DNA of 64,000 bases, taken from the NCBI RefSeq assembly GCF_025457605.1, contig NZ_JAMZFY010000001.1:1984001-2048000 (forward strand), read 5' to 3'. The position numbers and the translations under genes were made by a program. Source of the DNA: Haloarcula laminariae. Its GTDB lineage: Archaea > Halobacteriota > Halobacteria > Halobacteriales > Haloarculaceae. The notes below the pieces were generated by a model. The model did no database searches and was not told where the DNA came from. It saw nothing but the letters and a program-made list of their open reading frames with translations. Shown here in pieces: positions 8,081 to 16,129 of the stretch (position 1 is its first letter; every line of letters begins with the position of its first letter).

Positions 8081-8986
8081 TCAGAGCCTGGTACTCGTCC
8101 CGCTGTAGCCACAGTCGTCGCAGGCGGCCGTCTCGCGGTCGCCGAGGGTGTAGACGGCCACGTGGCCGCCACAGCGGGGGCAGTTATCGCCAGCGGAGGG
8201 CTGGCGCGCGTCGGACAGCACCCGGTCGAACGCCGGCGTCGTATCGCTGCCGGCGATGACCTGCGCGTGGACCGCGGAGACGGACTCCTCGACGGCGACG
8301 CCCCAGATGAGCACCGCGTCCTCGGGTATCGCGGCCTGGATGCCGTCGACGGCTTCGACGGCCGATTCCAGCGTGAGGTCCTCGCCGCCGACGAGGTTGA
8401 CCAGGACGGCGCCGAGGTCGTCCACGTCGGTGTAGGGCGCCGAGAGCGCCGCCTCGACGGCCTGTACCGCGTCGGCTGCCACGTCGCCGGTGTCGGTGGC
8501 GGTGCCGGTCGTGATTGCGGCCGCCTCGCTGCCGTCGAGGACGGTCCGGATGTCGGCCGGGTCGAGGTTGATGACGCCCGGCCGGGCGATGAGTTCGTGG
8601 AGCGTGGTGACGACCGAGCGGATGCCCCGCCGGTGGTAGCCCGGCGGGACGACGACCGTGGCGTCGACGGCCGAGCGGAGGCGGGCTATCTCGCGCGCCG
8701 TCGTCGGGTCGAGCTCCGCGTCGGTCGCGGGCGCGGCGACGACGGCGATGGTCAGCCCCTCGCGCGCGGCCAGCCGTTCGAGCCACTCGGCGGGCGGGAC
8801 CGTCCCGTTCGCGAAATCCGTCGCAAACACCGTGACGGAGGAGCGGTCACTGGACGCCGCTGGCGGCTCCGAAAGCGCCGTGATGCCGGGCACCAGTCCG
8901 AGCGTCTCGCCGACGCTCTCGACGCCCGCGTGGCCGATGACTACCGACTGGTGTTGTTCCAGCACGGCGACAGGTTCTCCTCGCAT
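8081..8986 (-). CDS. Degenerate FtsZ-like protein with a C-terminal zinc ribbon
   Basis: 301 aa. Residues 137-246 match the C-terminal half of FtsZ. They include the T7 loop NLDPAD (140-145) that completes the neighbouring subunit's GTPase site, then AAITTGTATDTGD, LVNLVGGEDLTL and a final VIAG. The N-terminal 136 residues are short and lack the GGGTGTG tubulin signature (the region reads DFANGTVPPAEWL), so GTP binding is doubtful. Cys269/272 and Cys289/292 form an appended zinc ribbon. Canonical FtsZ is about 350-400 aa. It could cap or modulate FtsZ or CetZ filaments; that is inference. Confidence 0.7.
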   Translation of the reverse strand: MRGEPVAVLEQHQSVVIGHAGVESVGETLGLVPGITALSEPPAASSDRSSVTVFATDFANGTVPPAEWLERLAAREGLTIAVVAAPATDAELDPTTAREIARLRSAVDATVVVPPGYHRRGIRSVVTTLHELIARPGVINLDPADIRTVLDGSEAAAITTGTATDTGDVAADAVQAVEAALSAPYTDVDDLGAVLVNLVGGEDLTLESAVEAVDGIQAAIPEDAVLIWGVAVEESVSAVHAQVIAGSDTTPAFDRVLSDARQPSAGDNCPRCGGHVAVYTLGDRETAACDDCGYSGTSTRL

Positions 8987-9115
8987 ATCCCAGAGTGTGG
9001 ACCCGTATGCTCCCAGCCGACTAAAGTTACGTGGGCGACCGGCTTCGGAGGTCGTCCGTGGAACGGAAACGCCACCATCGCGGCCGTCAGCGAGCCTCTG
9101 TGGCGAAAAAGCCCG

Positions 9116-9349
9116 CTACTTGTCCGTCGAGCCGTCGTCTTCGTGGCCCACGCCCTCGGGCCCGGTGATGTCGAGGGGGCGTATCCACTCGTACCAGATG
9201 AGGACGACGCCGAGCCCGTACCCCATGGCCCAGACGGCGCTGCCGACCCACGGATACCCCATCTGGCTCAGGAAGCCGTTGGCGAGGCCGGGGACGATAA
9301 CCACCGCGGCGACAGTCAACCCCAGGACGATGGTGTCGTTGCGGTTCAT
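9116..9349 (-). CDS. Small two-helix membrane protein (77 aa)
   Basis: Residues 5-25 and 33-53 are hydrophobic membrane segments (TIVLGLTVAAVVIVPGL; AVWAMGYGLGVVLIWY), followed by a charged tail GPEGVGHEDDGSTDK. The short N-terminus MNRND suggests the first helix doubles as an uncleaved signal anchor. Chromosomal codon use supports it being real. It resembles the small membrane proteins often found beside haloarchaeal transporters, but no transporter gene lies beside it here. Function unknown. Confidence 0.6.
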   Translation of the reverse strand: MNRNDTIVLGLTVAAVVIVPGLANGFLSQMGYPWVGSAVWAMGYGLGVVLIWYEWIRPLDITGPEGVGHEDDGSTDK

Positions 9350-9507
9350 CGACCGCTCCCCGTGCCGTACCCGGTGTACATATCGCTGCAGACGGGCCTG
9401 CCGAATTTAGGGGTGGCGTTTCGGTCACAGCTGGTCTGTCACGACAGCGACTCGACTCCGTAGCCAACCCATTTTTATTACAGTATGCCTTACCCCGGAT
9501 GACGGGA

Positions 9508-10554
9508 ATGTCTCAGAACCACACCGGCCGGTCGTCACAGGAAGACATTGAGTGGTGCTACGACGCCGTCCACAGGGTGTCGCGGACGTTTAGCTTGACA
9601 ATTTCGGAGCTCGACGAGCCGATGGCGCGGGATATCTGTGTCGGCTATCTTCTCTGCCGCGTCGCCGACACAATCGAGGACGCCGGACACATCCCCCCGG
9701 CCGCGCAGTCGGACCTGCTCCGACTGTACAGCCGGACGCTCGACCCGGAGGCCGACGAGTCCGTCAGGACGTTCGACGACGCCGTGGCCGAGTGGCTGCC
9801 GGACACGCTGACCGACGACTGGGAGGTCGTCGACAACGCCGCCCGCGCCGTCGGCGTCTTCCGGTCGCTGGACAACCACGCCTTAGAGAGCATCCGCAGC
9901 CCGGTGCGCGAGCTCGTCGACGGGATGGCGATGTTCGTCGACCGCTACGCCGACGACGGCGGCCTGCGCATCAAGACGCTGGACGAGCTCGAGGAGTACT
10001 GCTGGTACGCCGCCGGCACCGTCGGCACGCTCGTGACGGCACTGGTCTCCCACGAAGCCACCGAGGAACAGACAGCCCAGATGGAGGCAAACGCCCGCGC
10101 CTTCGCGCTCTTGCTCCAACTGGTCAACGTCGCCAAGGACGCCGCCACAGACATCGAGGAGGAGAACAACGTCTACCTCCCGCTGGAGCTGCTGGAGGAA
10201 GAAGGGCTCGACCACAGCGACGTCGGCGACCCCGACAACGTCGACGCGCTGGTCCCGGTCATCGAGCGCGTCACCGCTCGCGCCGAGGGGTACCTCGACG
10301 GCGCCCAGACCTGGCTCGAAGCCATGCCCGAGACGCGGGGCAACACCCTCTCGGCGTGGGCCATCCCCTTCCTGCTCGCCGTCGGCACCATCCGGGAGCT
10401 CCGGGAACGGCCCGCCGACGTCATCGAGCAGGGCAACGTCAAGATAACCCGGGACGAGGTCCACGCGGTCTGCCAGCAGTTCATCGGCGACGGGTCGCCG
10501 CCCATCGGCGACCTGCGACACCGCATCCGGCAGCAGCCCCTCCACGAGTACTGA
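9508..10554 (+). CDS. Squalene/phytoene synthase family protein (squalene synthase-like)
   Basis: 348 aa from the MSQNHT start; an in-frame ATG nine bases upstream is also possible. Family motifs are present: SRTFSL, the first Asp-rich motif RVADTIED, a CWYAAGTVG segment, and the second motif region LVNVAKDAATDIEEENNVYLP. These bind prenyl diphosphates through Mg2+. The NVYLP ending after the second motif favours squalene synthase (two farnesyl diphosphates to squalene) over phytoene synthase. In haloarchaea squalene is a membrane lipid and menaquinone-associated isoprenoid. No carotenoid genes lie next to it. Confidence 0.82.
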   Translation: MSQNHTGRSSQEDIEWCYDAVHRVSRTFSLTISELDEPMARDICVGYLLCRVADTIEDAGHIPPAAQSDLLRLYSRTLDPEADESVRTFDDAVAEWLPDTLTDDWEVVDNAARAVGVFRSLDNHALESIRSPVRELVDGMAMFVDRYADDGGLRIKTLDELEEYCWYAAGTVGTLVTALVSHEATEEQTAQMEANARAFALLLQLVNVAKDAATDIEEENNVYLPLELLEEEGLDHSDVGDPDNVDALVPVIERVTARAEGYLDGAQTWLEAMPETRGNTLSAWAIPFLLAVGTIRELRERPADVIEQGNVKITRDEVHAVCQQFIGDGSPPIGDLRHRIRQQPLHEY

Positions 10555-10622
10555 CGACACCCGCCCGGACATTTCCCGGTTCGCACCCAACGCTCAAGCC
10601 GCGGCTGGCCGAAGCGTTCGAC

Positions 10623-11000
10623 ATGCCCGATACGCTCGAACTCCCCACCGGCGAGGAAGTGACGCCCGAGGACGTCTTCCTGTACAACGACTATCCCTAC
10701 CGGCTGGTGTGGCTCGACGGCGACGAGTACGCCTTCGAACTCTCGCCGCTGTACTGGGGCGACAGCGGGATGGACATCCCGTTTCACGACCGCGAAGCGC
10801 TCGTCGACCAGTGGGAGCCCGAATCGCGCGGGTTGCTCACCGAGGCTGAGTGGGCCGACTGGCTCGACGACGCCAGCGACGACCCCCGCTTCGACGACGA
10901 CGAACTCGCCGCACTGGCCGCTGAGCTGCCGACTGACTGGGACCACGAGGCGTCCGGCGACGACACCGGCGGCGGCCTGCTCGACCGACTCGGCTTCTGA
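10623..11000 (+). CDS. Conserved acidic hypothetical protein (125 aa)
   Basis: It starts MPDTLELPTGEEVTPEDVFL and contains an aromatic-rich core (YNDYPYRLVWLDGDEYAFEL, then LSPLYWGDSGMDIPF). The C-terminal half is helical and acidic. It follows the squalene-synthase-like gene by 68 bases on the same strand and may be co-transcribed with it. No known domain recognised. The start was chosen at the first ATG after the upstream stop, since the frame stays open far into that gene. Confidence 0.6.
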   Translation: MPDTLELPTGEEVTPEDVFLYNDYPYRLVWLDGDEYAFELSPLYWGDSGMDIPFHDREALVDQWEPESRGLLTEAEWADWLDDASDDPRFDDDELAALAAELPTDWDHEASGDDTGGGLLDRLGF

Positions 11001-11049
11001 CCGGGCCGACTCTACAACCTATTAGGAGCCGGACGGTCCACCTCGTCGT

Positions 11050-11397
11050 ATGGAACTCCCCTTGCTCGCCGGCGCTGGTGCTGTCGTCGTGCTGTTGCTG
11101 GTCGTCGTCGCCCTCCGGCGGCGCAGCTCGGACGCCACCGCCTCGAAACGCGCCCACGACGCCGCCCAGGAGCGTGACCCGCCCGTCGAAATCGGCGAGA
11201 CATACGAGTTCGGCATCACGGAGTTTACCGACCACCACTCCGGCGACCGCGTGGCCGTCGGCAAGGTCGAGGGGTTCGTCCTCTTTACCGACGACGTGCC
11301 CGAGTCGTGTTCGGTCGGCGACCCCATCCGCGCGACGGTCACCTCCTTCAACCGCGGCCACACCTCCGCCGACGCGACCTACGAGGGCCGCGCCTAG
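11050..11397 (+). CDS. Membrane-anchored TRAM-domain protein
   Basis: 115 aa. Residues 3-22 are a hydrophobic anchor. Residues about 48-113 form a TRAM domain (VEIGETYEFGITEFTDHHSG, AVGKVEGFVLF, VGDPIRATVTSFNRGHTSADA). TRAM domains are small beta-barrels that bind RNA, and stand-alone TRAM proteins in archaea act as RNA chaperones. A membrane anchor is less usual. The stop overlaps the stop of the convergent gene at 11394. Confidence 0.75.
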   Translation: MELPLLAGAGAVVVLLLVVVALRRRSSDATASKRAHDAAQERDPPVEIGETYEFGITEFTDHHSGDRVAVGKVEGFVLFTDDVPESCSVGDPIRATVTSFNRGHTSADATYEGRA

Positions 11398-11957
11398 TAC
11401 CGGGAGAAGTTCTCGTCCGGGTAGACGTGTCCATCGGCCAGGTCCACCACGTCCAGCGTCGCCAGCCGACTCAACCGGGCGGCGGCGTCGTCTTCCTCGA
11501 CGCCGAGTTCGACCGCACGGGCAAGGACCCGCTCTCTGGTCGGCACGGACTCGATGAGTCCGTCGCCGTCTAGTTCCATCTCCTCGGCGAGGATAGCCTT
11601 CAGTATGGCGCCGCGTTCCCGCTTCGACGGCGTCCTGTCGCTGCCGGTCCACTCGACGCTCATCGTCCCGTCGTCGTTGACGTGCGAGACGACGAACCCG
11701 TCCGGCAGCGTCTCGGTCAGCGCCGCCACCAGCGCCGCGCGGTCGAGCCTGGCGGTGAAGCGGTACCGGTGCCCGTCTTTCGACTGGCCGCTCCGGACGA
11801 CGTTCGCGCCCTCCTGTTCGACCGCCTCGGTAATCGCGGCCGCGAGTCGGTCGCCGATTTCGTCCGCCGCCTCGTCGCGTTCGCGGGCTTTCTCGGCCGC
11901 CTCACTGGCTAGTGTCTCGTAGGCCTCCATCCGTTCGTGTAGCGGCTCCTCGTCCAT
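11394..11957 (-). CDS. Conserved haloarchaeal hypothetical protein
   Basis: 187 aa, mixed alpha/beta. Residues 1-50 are a charged helix. Residues 50-105 contain RYRFTARLDRAALVAAL and a GFVVSHVNDDGTMSVEWTG strand pair. Residues 110-187 look like a small winged-helix module (TRERVLARAVELGVEEDDAA, then LADGHVYPDENFSRY). This fits a nucleic-acid-binding protein but no named family is recognised. It converges on the TRAM gene. Confidence 0.55.
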   Translation of the reverse strand: MDEEPLHERMEAYETLASEAAEKARERDEAADEIGDRLAAAITEAVEQEGANVVRSGQSKDGHRYRFTARLDRAALVAALTETLPDGFVVSHVNDDGTMSVEWTGSDRTPSKRERGAILKAILAEEMELDGDGLIESVPTRERVLARAVELGVEEDDAAARLSRLATLDVVDLADGHVYPDENFSRY

Positions 11958-12175
11958 ACGCCTCCACTCGGTGCCAGCGAATTACCTTTTGGGGCAGTGT
12001 GTACCCGCGGAACGTAAGGAACTGGTCACTCAAATGGAGCGGAATCGACGCTTCGGTAGGCGCGAGGCTCAGCGACACTACGTAATCGCGCACGGGAGGC
12101 GGCGGTGATCATCGGCGTCCCGCATTTCGGGGTGGGCACACATTCATAATCAACCCCCGATAAAGAACAGCACTA

Positions 12176-12661
12176 ATGTCTGTATCCAGATTTGTGCACC
12201 TTTTGCGGACGGAATCGACCACCGTTGCAATTAAAAAGGCGTTCAAGTATTTATTGGTGAATAATCCCGTTCTAAGCTGGGGCCTGTTCGCTCGTGTTTG
12301 GAACAGTGTCAAACTATACGATTCGAGAATATTTTTTTCCTGTGAAACGCTGAGGATACTGCCAAAGAGTACACATCTCCCACACCCTGTCGGCATTGTT
12401 ATAGCAGCTAGTACAGAACTCGGAGAGAACGTTGAGATACGACAGAACGTCACGATTGGGCAGAGAAAGGGCAAGAGCGAAGGAGGAACACCGACAATAA
12501 TGGATAACGTTACGATATATGCTGGAGCCGTTCTACTAGGTGAGATAACAATTGGAGAGAACGCTGTTATCGGTGCCAATTCTGTGGTTTTAGACGATGT
12601 AGAACCGAACAGCACAGTTGTTGGGGCACCGGCTACTGACACAAACACTCAAAATTCATAA
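12176..12661 (+). CDS. Left-handed beta-helix acyltransferase, CysE/WcaB-like (probably acquired)
   Basis: 161 aa. Residues 72-155 carry hexapeptide repeats ([LIV]GENxxI) with HPVGIVIAASTELGENVEIR, NVTIGQ and NAVIGANSVVLDDV, ending VVGAPA. This is the active region of serine O-acetyltransferase and sugar acetyltransferases. The N-terminal domain is shorter than in CysE (about 260 aa), so a polysaccharide or sugar acetyltransferase is as likely. The gene is markedly AT-rich compared with both neighbours and sits beside tRNA-Val repeats, so horizontal acquisition is likely. Confidence 0.75.
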   Translation: MSVSRFVHLLRTESTTVAIKKAFKYLLVNNPVLSWGLFARVWNSVKLYDSRIFFSCETLRILPKSTHLPHPVGIVIAASTELGENVEIRQNVTIGQRKGKSEGGTPTIMDNVTIYAGAVLLGEITIGENAVIGANSVVLDDVEPNSTVVGAPATDTNTQNS

Positions 12662-12740
12662 CCACCATTTTCGTGTGTTTGAATATTAGATACAATATAT
12701 CAAGACACCGTAATTATTGGTCTGGCGGTATATTGTAGTA

Positions 12741-12967
12741 GGATGGGGCAGATTCCGTACGTCGAAACTTTGTTGCGTGGGATTTCTCGGGTCCAAGTCC
12801 GCCGAACGAATTCAACCGATAGGGACTCCTCTCCGCTCGTCGTTGCGAGAAATCAGAAATGGGTTGGGGCGGATTCGAACCGTCGGAACTTCACTCGCTA
12901 CCGCTCGCTCGTTCCGGGGTCCGAATCCGCCGGACGCATCCGCTCCTCATGTTCGTTCGTCGCAGGA
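12741..12967. repeat. Two degenerate tandem copies of the tRNA-Val 3' end and its downstream flank
   Basis: The segment 12858-12967 begins with tgggttggggcggattcgaa, identical to the 3' end of the tRNA-Val gene that follows. After unrelated bases it contains ggggtccgaatccgccggacg. A second, more decayed copy begins at 12741 (ggatggggcagattcc) and has a matching gggtccaagtccgccgaacg. The units are about 110-117 bases long. They look like remnants of repeated integration at the tRNA gene, each restoring a partial 3' end. Confidence 0.65.
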
Positions 12968-13042
12968 TGGGTTGGGGCGGATTCGAACCGCCGACCCTCG
13001 CCGTGTGAAGGCGATGTCATAACCGGACTAGACCACCAACCC
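12968..13042 (-). tRNA. tRNA-Val (anticodon CAC)
   Basis: The reverse complement folds as a full tRNA. The acceptor arm GGGTTGG pairs with CCAACCC followed by discriminator A. The D-arm is GGTCTAGTCCGGTTATGAC, the anticodon arm CGCCTTCACACGGCG has CAC at the loop centre, and the T-arm is CGGCGGTTCGAATCCGCC. There is no intron and no encoded CCA. The transcript's 3' side faces the repeats at 12741-12967, the usual side for integration. Confidence 0.95.
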
Positions 13043-13088
13043 GGCACCCGTAGCTATACGAGGGGCTACTTTAAGAATTGCGTTCCGA

Positions 13089-13358
13089 TTACGCGTCCGG
13101 CGCCTGTTTCCCGCGGTAGTCCCCGATCCGCTCACGTGCCTGTCCGATTGCGGTTTCGGCCTCCCCCTCGGCGCGCTCCTGAAGCGTCTTCAGGTCCGCC
13201 TTCACGGCCTCCAGCCGGCTCGGCTCCGGTTCCGCCTCGGTGCCGGTGAGTTCCCGGAACCGCGCCTCGACCGGTTCCAGCTCCTCTTTGAGGCCCTTGC
13301 CCGCAGTCTCGCCGGCGCGCTTGAGGTAGTACCGTGCGTCTTCGAAGTGTTTATTCAT
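13089..13358 (-). CDS. Conserved helical haloarchaeal protein (89 aa)
   Basis: Starts MNKHFEDARYYLKRAGETAG and is predicted almost entirely helical, with many Glu, Ala and Arg residues: a small coiled-coil of a kind common in haloarchaea. An in-phase TATA box (ggctatatct in the reverse complement, around 13382-13391) lies about 30 bases upstream of the ATG. Function unknown. Confidence 0.65.
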   Translation of the reverse strand: MNKHFEDARYYLKRAGETAGKGLKEELEPVEARFRELTGTEAEPEPSRLEAVKADLKTLQERAEGEAETAIGQARERIGDYRGKQAPDA

Positions 13359-13630
13359 ATCTGTTCTTTCGCTAAGGACAGATATAGCCTTTGTGGCGCG
13401 GCCTGGTAGCAGCTAGCAAGGGAGAACAGCTTCGAACACGATGCCCCCAGCGTGTCACAAGCGGCGTTCCCAGTCTGGACGAGTATGAGCGTGCGGGGCC
13501 GAATGATACCGTGCGCCGTCCGTGACTGGCGTCCCAGCGACGAGACACTGCCCGCGTTGGAAAATAAACCGACCGTGCTACCGTCAACGGTGTACGAACT
13601 GTTTTCACCGACCGCGCGATAGCTCGCCGT

Positions 13631-14581
13631 ATGTTCACACGGGTGTCGATACCGACGCCGTTCCAGATCGGCGCGGTCAACGCCTACGTCGCGGGCCGAA
13701 CCATCGTCGACCCTGGACCGGACAGCGAGGAGGCCTGGTCGCGCCTGCTGGAAGCGCTGGAAGCTCGGGAACTCGCGCCGAGCGACATCTCGCAAGTGGT
13801 CGTTACTCACCCCCATCCGGACCACTTCGGTCTGGCGCATCGGTTCCGGGACGCCGGCGCGCGGGTGCTGGCCAGTTCCGAGGGCGCCGCCATCATGCGC
13901 GATTTCGGCGCCCGCCTGCGCTACGAGCAGTCCTACTTCACGGACTTCTTCGAACGCTGTGGTATCTCCAGGGAGACGGCGAAGGCGGTCACACAGCTCC
14001 CCGAGGCGTTTCTCCCCTACGCAAGGAGCGTCGAGACCGACCGGGAGCTCGACGACGGCGACATCATCACGGTCGACGACGAGTCACTGACCGTCGACGG
14101 CGTCGCCGGTCACGCCGTCGGCGAGTGCATCTTCTCCTACGACCACGAGGGGCGCCGCGAGGCCATCGTCGGCGACACGGTACTCGGCGACATCACGCCG
14201 AACCCCTTCCTTCAGCCACCGCCCGAGGAGGGGGGCGAACGCCCCCGCGTTCTGCCGGCGTTCAACGACTCCCTGCGGTGGCTCCGCGAGCAGGGCCACG
14301 ACCGTTTCCTCACCGGCCACCGGGAGCCGGTCGAGTCGCCGTCGGAGCGCATCGACGCCACTCTGGCGGCTCACGACCAGCGCAGCGACGAGGTGGCCGA
14401 CATCGTGAGCGAGGGCACGACGACGCCGGTCGACGTGATGACGGCGCTCTTTGGCGACCTCCCCGCGACGGAGTACTTCGCGGGGATGAGCGAGGCTGTC
14501 GGGCATCTCGACGTGCTCGAAGCGCGCGGTCGGGTGGAAAAACGGGAGAGCGGCGGCGTGTTCGTCTACGAGCTACAGTAG
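13631..14581 (+). CDS. Metallo-beta-lactamase-fold hydrolase
   Basis: 316 aa. The metal-binding motif HPHPDHFG (about residues 60-67) is the HxHxDH signature. Further ligands fit GHAVGECIF and a C-terminal TGHREPVESP. Residues 225-316 add a helical, winged-helix-like tail (DVMTALFGDLPATEYF; ARGRVEKRESGG), as in the LACTB2/glyoxalase-II-like branch. The substrate is not determined; thioester or nucleic-acid hydrolysis is typical. The stop overlaps the nuoN stop region, so the two genes converge. Confidence 0.85.
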   Translation: MFTRVSIPTPFQIGAVNAYVAGRTIVDPGPDSEEAWSRLLEALEARELAPSDISQVVVTHPHPDHFGLAHRFRDAGARVLASSEGAAIMRDFGARLRYEQSYFTDFFERCGISRETAKAVTQLPEAFLPYARSVETDRELDDGDIITVDDESLTVDGVAGHAVGECIFSYDHEGRREAIVGDTVLGDITPNPFLQPPPEEGGERPRVLPAFNDSLRWLREQGHDRFLTGHREPVESPSERIDATLAAHDQRSDEVADIVSEGTTTPVDVMTALFGDLPATEYFAGMSEAVGHLDVLEARGRVEKRESGGVFVYELQ

Positions 14582-16129
14582 CTCGACGGCTCGGAAGGCG
14601 ATCTCCGAGATGTATCCGAAGCCGGGAATCAGGAGCACGGTGATGACCGCCGCGGCGACGATGGCGGTGTACAGCCCCGTCGGGTAGGACTCGATAGAGC
14701 GCTCGCCGGTGGGCTCCTCGATCCACATCGCCTTGACGACGCGGGAGTAGTAGAACAGGCTGAGCGCGCTGTTGATGACCAGCGCGGCCGCCAGCGACCA
14801 CGCGCTGACGTTCAGCGTCGCCTGGAACAGGTAGAACTTCGAGAAGAACCCGCCGCCGATGGGCAGGCCGGCGAGGCTGAAGAGGAACACCGTCATCGCG
14901 GCACAGGCCACCGGCGCCTCCTTGCCGAGGCCGTTGTAGTCCTCGAAGCGTCGGCCGACGCCCCAGTACTCCGCCAGCGCGATGAAGAGGAACGCGCCGG
15001 TGTTCATGAAGCCATAGACCATGAGGTGGGCCATCCCGGCGCTCATCGATAGCGACATCCCGTCACCGGTCGCAGTGAGAGCGGCCAGCCCGATGAGAAC
15101 GTAGCCGGCGTGACCGATCGAGGAGTAGGCCAGCATCCGCTTGACCGTCTCCTGGGTCGCCGCGGCGAAGTTCCCGACGAACATCGTCGCGATGGCCAAC
15201 ACCTGGAAGACGACGAACCAGTCGACGGCGCCGCTCCCGACGAGCGAGCCGATGGGGAAGGCCACGGCGAAGATGCGGAACGCCAGCACGAAGCCGGCGG
15301 CCTTCGAGGCCGAGGAGAGGAACGCCGAGATGGGCGCGGGCGCGCCCTCGTAGGCCTCGGGCGCCCAGAACTGGAACGGCACGGCGGCCATCTTGAACGC
15401 GAGGCCGCCGATAATCATCACGATACCGACGCCGAGGATGGACATGGGCACCGAGGCGCCGCTCGCCCCGGCCTCGACGCTCCCGTCGACGACGGTCTGG
15501 ACAGTGCCGGACTCGACGGCCGTCGCGACGGCGTCAAAGCGGAGGACGCCGGTCGCGGCGTACACGAGCGAGATGCCGTAGGCGAACACCGCCGAGGAGA
15601 CCGCGCCGACGAGGAAGTACTTCAGTCCGGCCTCGACGCTCCCCCGGTTCTTCTTCAGGAAGGCGACGAGGGCGTAGGACGGCAGGGAGATGAGTTCGAA
15701 GGCGACGAAGGCCGTCGCTAGACTGTTAGCGGCCGACAGCAGGCTCATACCGGTCGCCGACAGCAGGACCAGCGAGTAGAACTCCGCCTGGTAGGCGTGT
15801 TCGCGCACGTAGTCCATACTGGCGAGTGTCACCAGAGCGGTGACGCTCGCGACGATTATCATGAAGAACAGCGCCATCTGGTCGACGACCAGCTGACCGC
15901 TGAAGAGGGTGGCGACGCCGTCCCCGCCCTGTTCGGTCGGGATGCCGACCTCCCTGTACAGCAGGTACACCGCCGCGGTCAGCGAGCCCAGCGAGCCGGC
16001 GACGGCGATGCCGCCGAGCAGCGTCGTGTTCGTCGTGTCGGGGTCGACGCTATCCGCGAGCAAGAGCACGAGCGCGGCCGCGACGAACGTCAGGGCGGGC
16101 GCGGTTGCCAGCCACGTCGGGTCGACCAT
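14573..16129 (-). CDS. nuoN: Complex-I-like subunit NuoN (proton-pumping membrane subunit)
   Basis: 518 aa with about 14 transmembrane helices. It belongs to the antiporter-like family (RMLAYSSIGHAGYVLIGL, and the conserved Lys and Glu of the channel, for example FEL and SLPSYALVAFLKK). It is the last gene of the nuo operon, its ATG directly abutting the nuoM stop. It forms part of the membrane arm that couples quinone reduction to ion pumping. Confidence 0.93.
   Translation of the reverse strand: MVDPTWLATAPALTFVAAALVLLLADSVDPDTTNTTLLGGIAVAGSLGSLTAAVYLLYREVGIPTEQGGDGVATLFSGQLVVDQMALFFMIIVASVTALVTLASMDYVREHAYQAEFYSLVLLSATGMSLLSAANSLATAFVAFELISLPSYALVAFLKKNRGSVEAGLKYFLVGAVSSAVFAYGISLVYAATGVLRFDAVATAVESGTVQTVVDGSVEAGASGASVPMSILGVGIVMIIGGLAFKMAAVPFQFWAPEAYEGAPAPISAFLSSASKAAGFVLAFRIFAVAFPIGSLVGSGAVDWFVVFQVLAIATMFVGNFAAATQETVKRMLAYSSIGHAGYVLIGLAALTATGDGMSLSMSAGMAHLMVYGFMNTGAFLFIALAEYWGVGRRFEDYNGLGKEAPVACAAMTVFLFSLAGLPIGGGFFSKFYLFQATLNVSAWSLAAALVINSALSLFYYSRVVKAMWIEEPTGERSIESYPTGLYTAIVAAAVITVLLIPGFGYISEIAFRAVELL

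Noticed and set aside
12743-13249. Frames containing GADSNRR over the tRNA-Val region
   Set aside because: These are translations of the tRNA gene and its repeats, a well-known annotation artefact.
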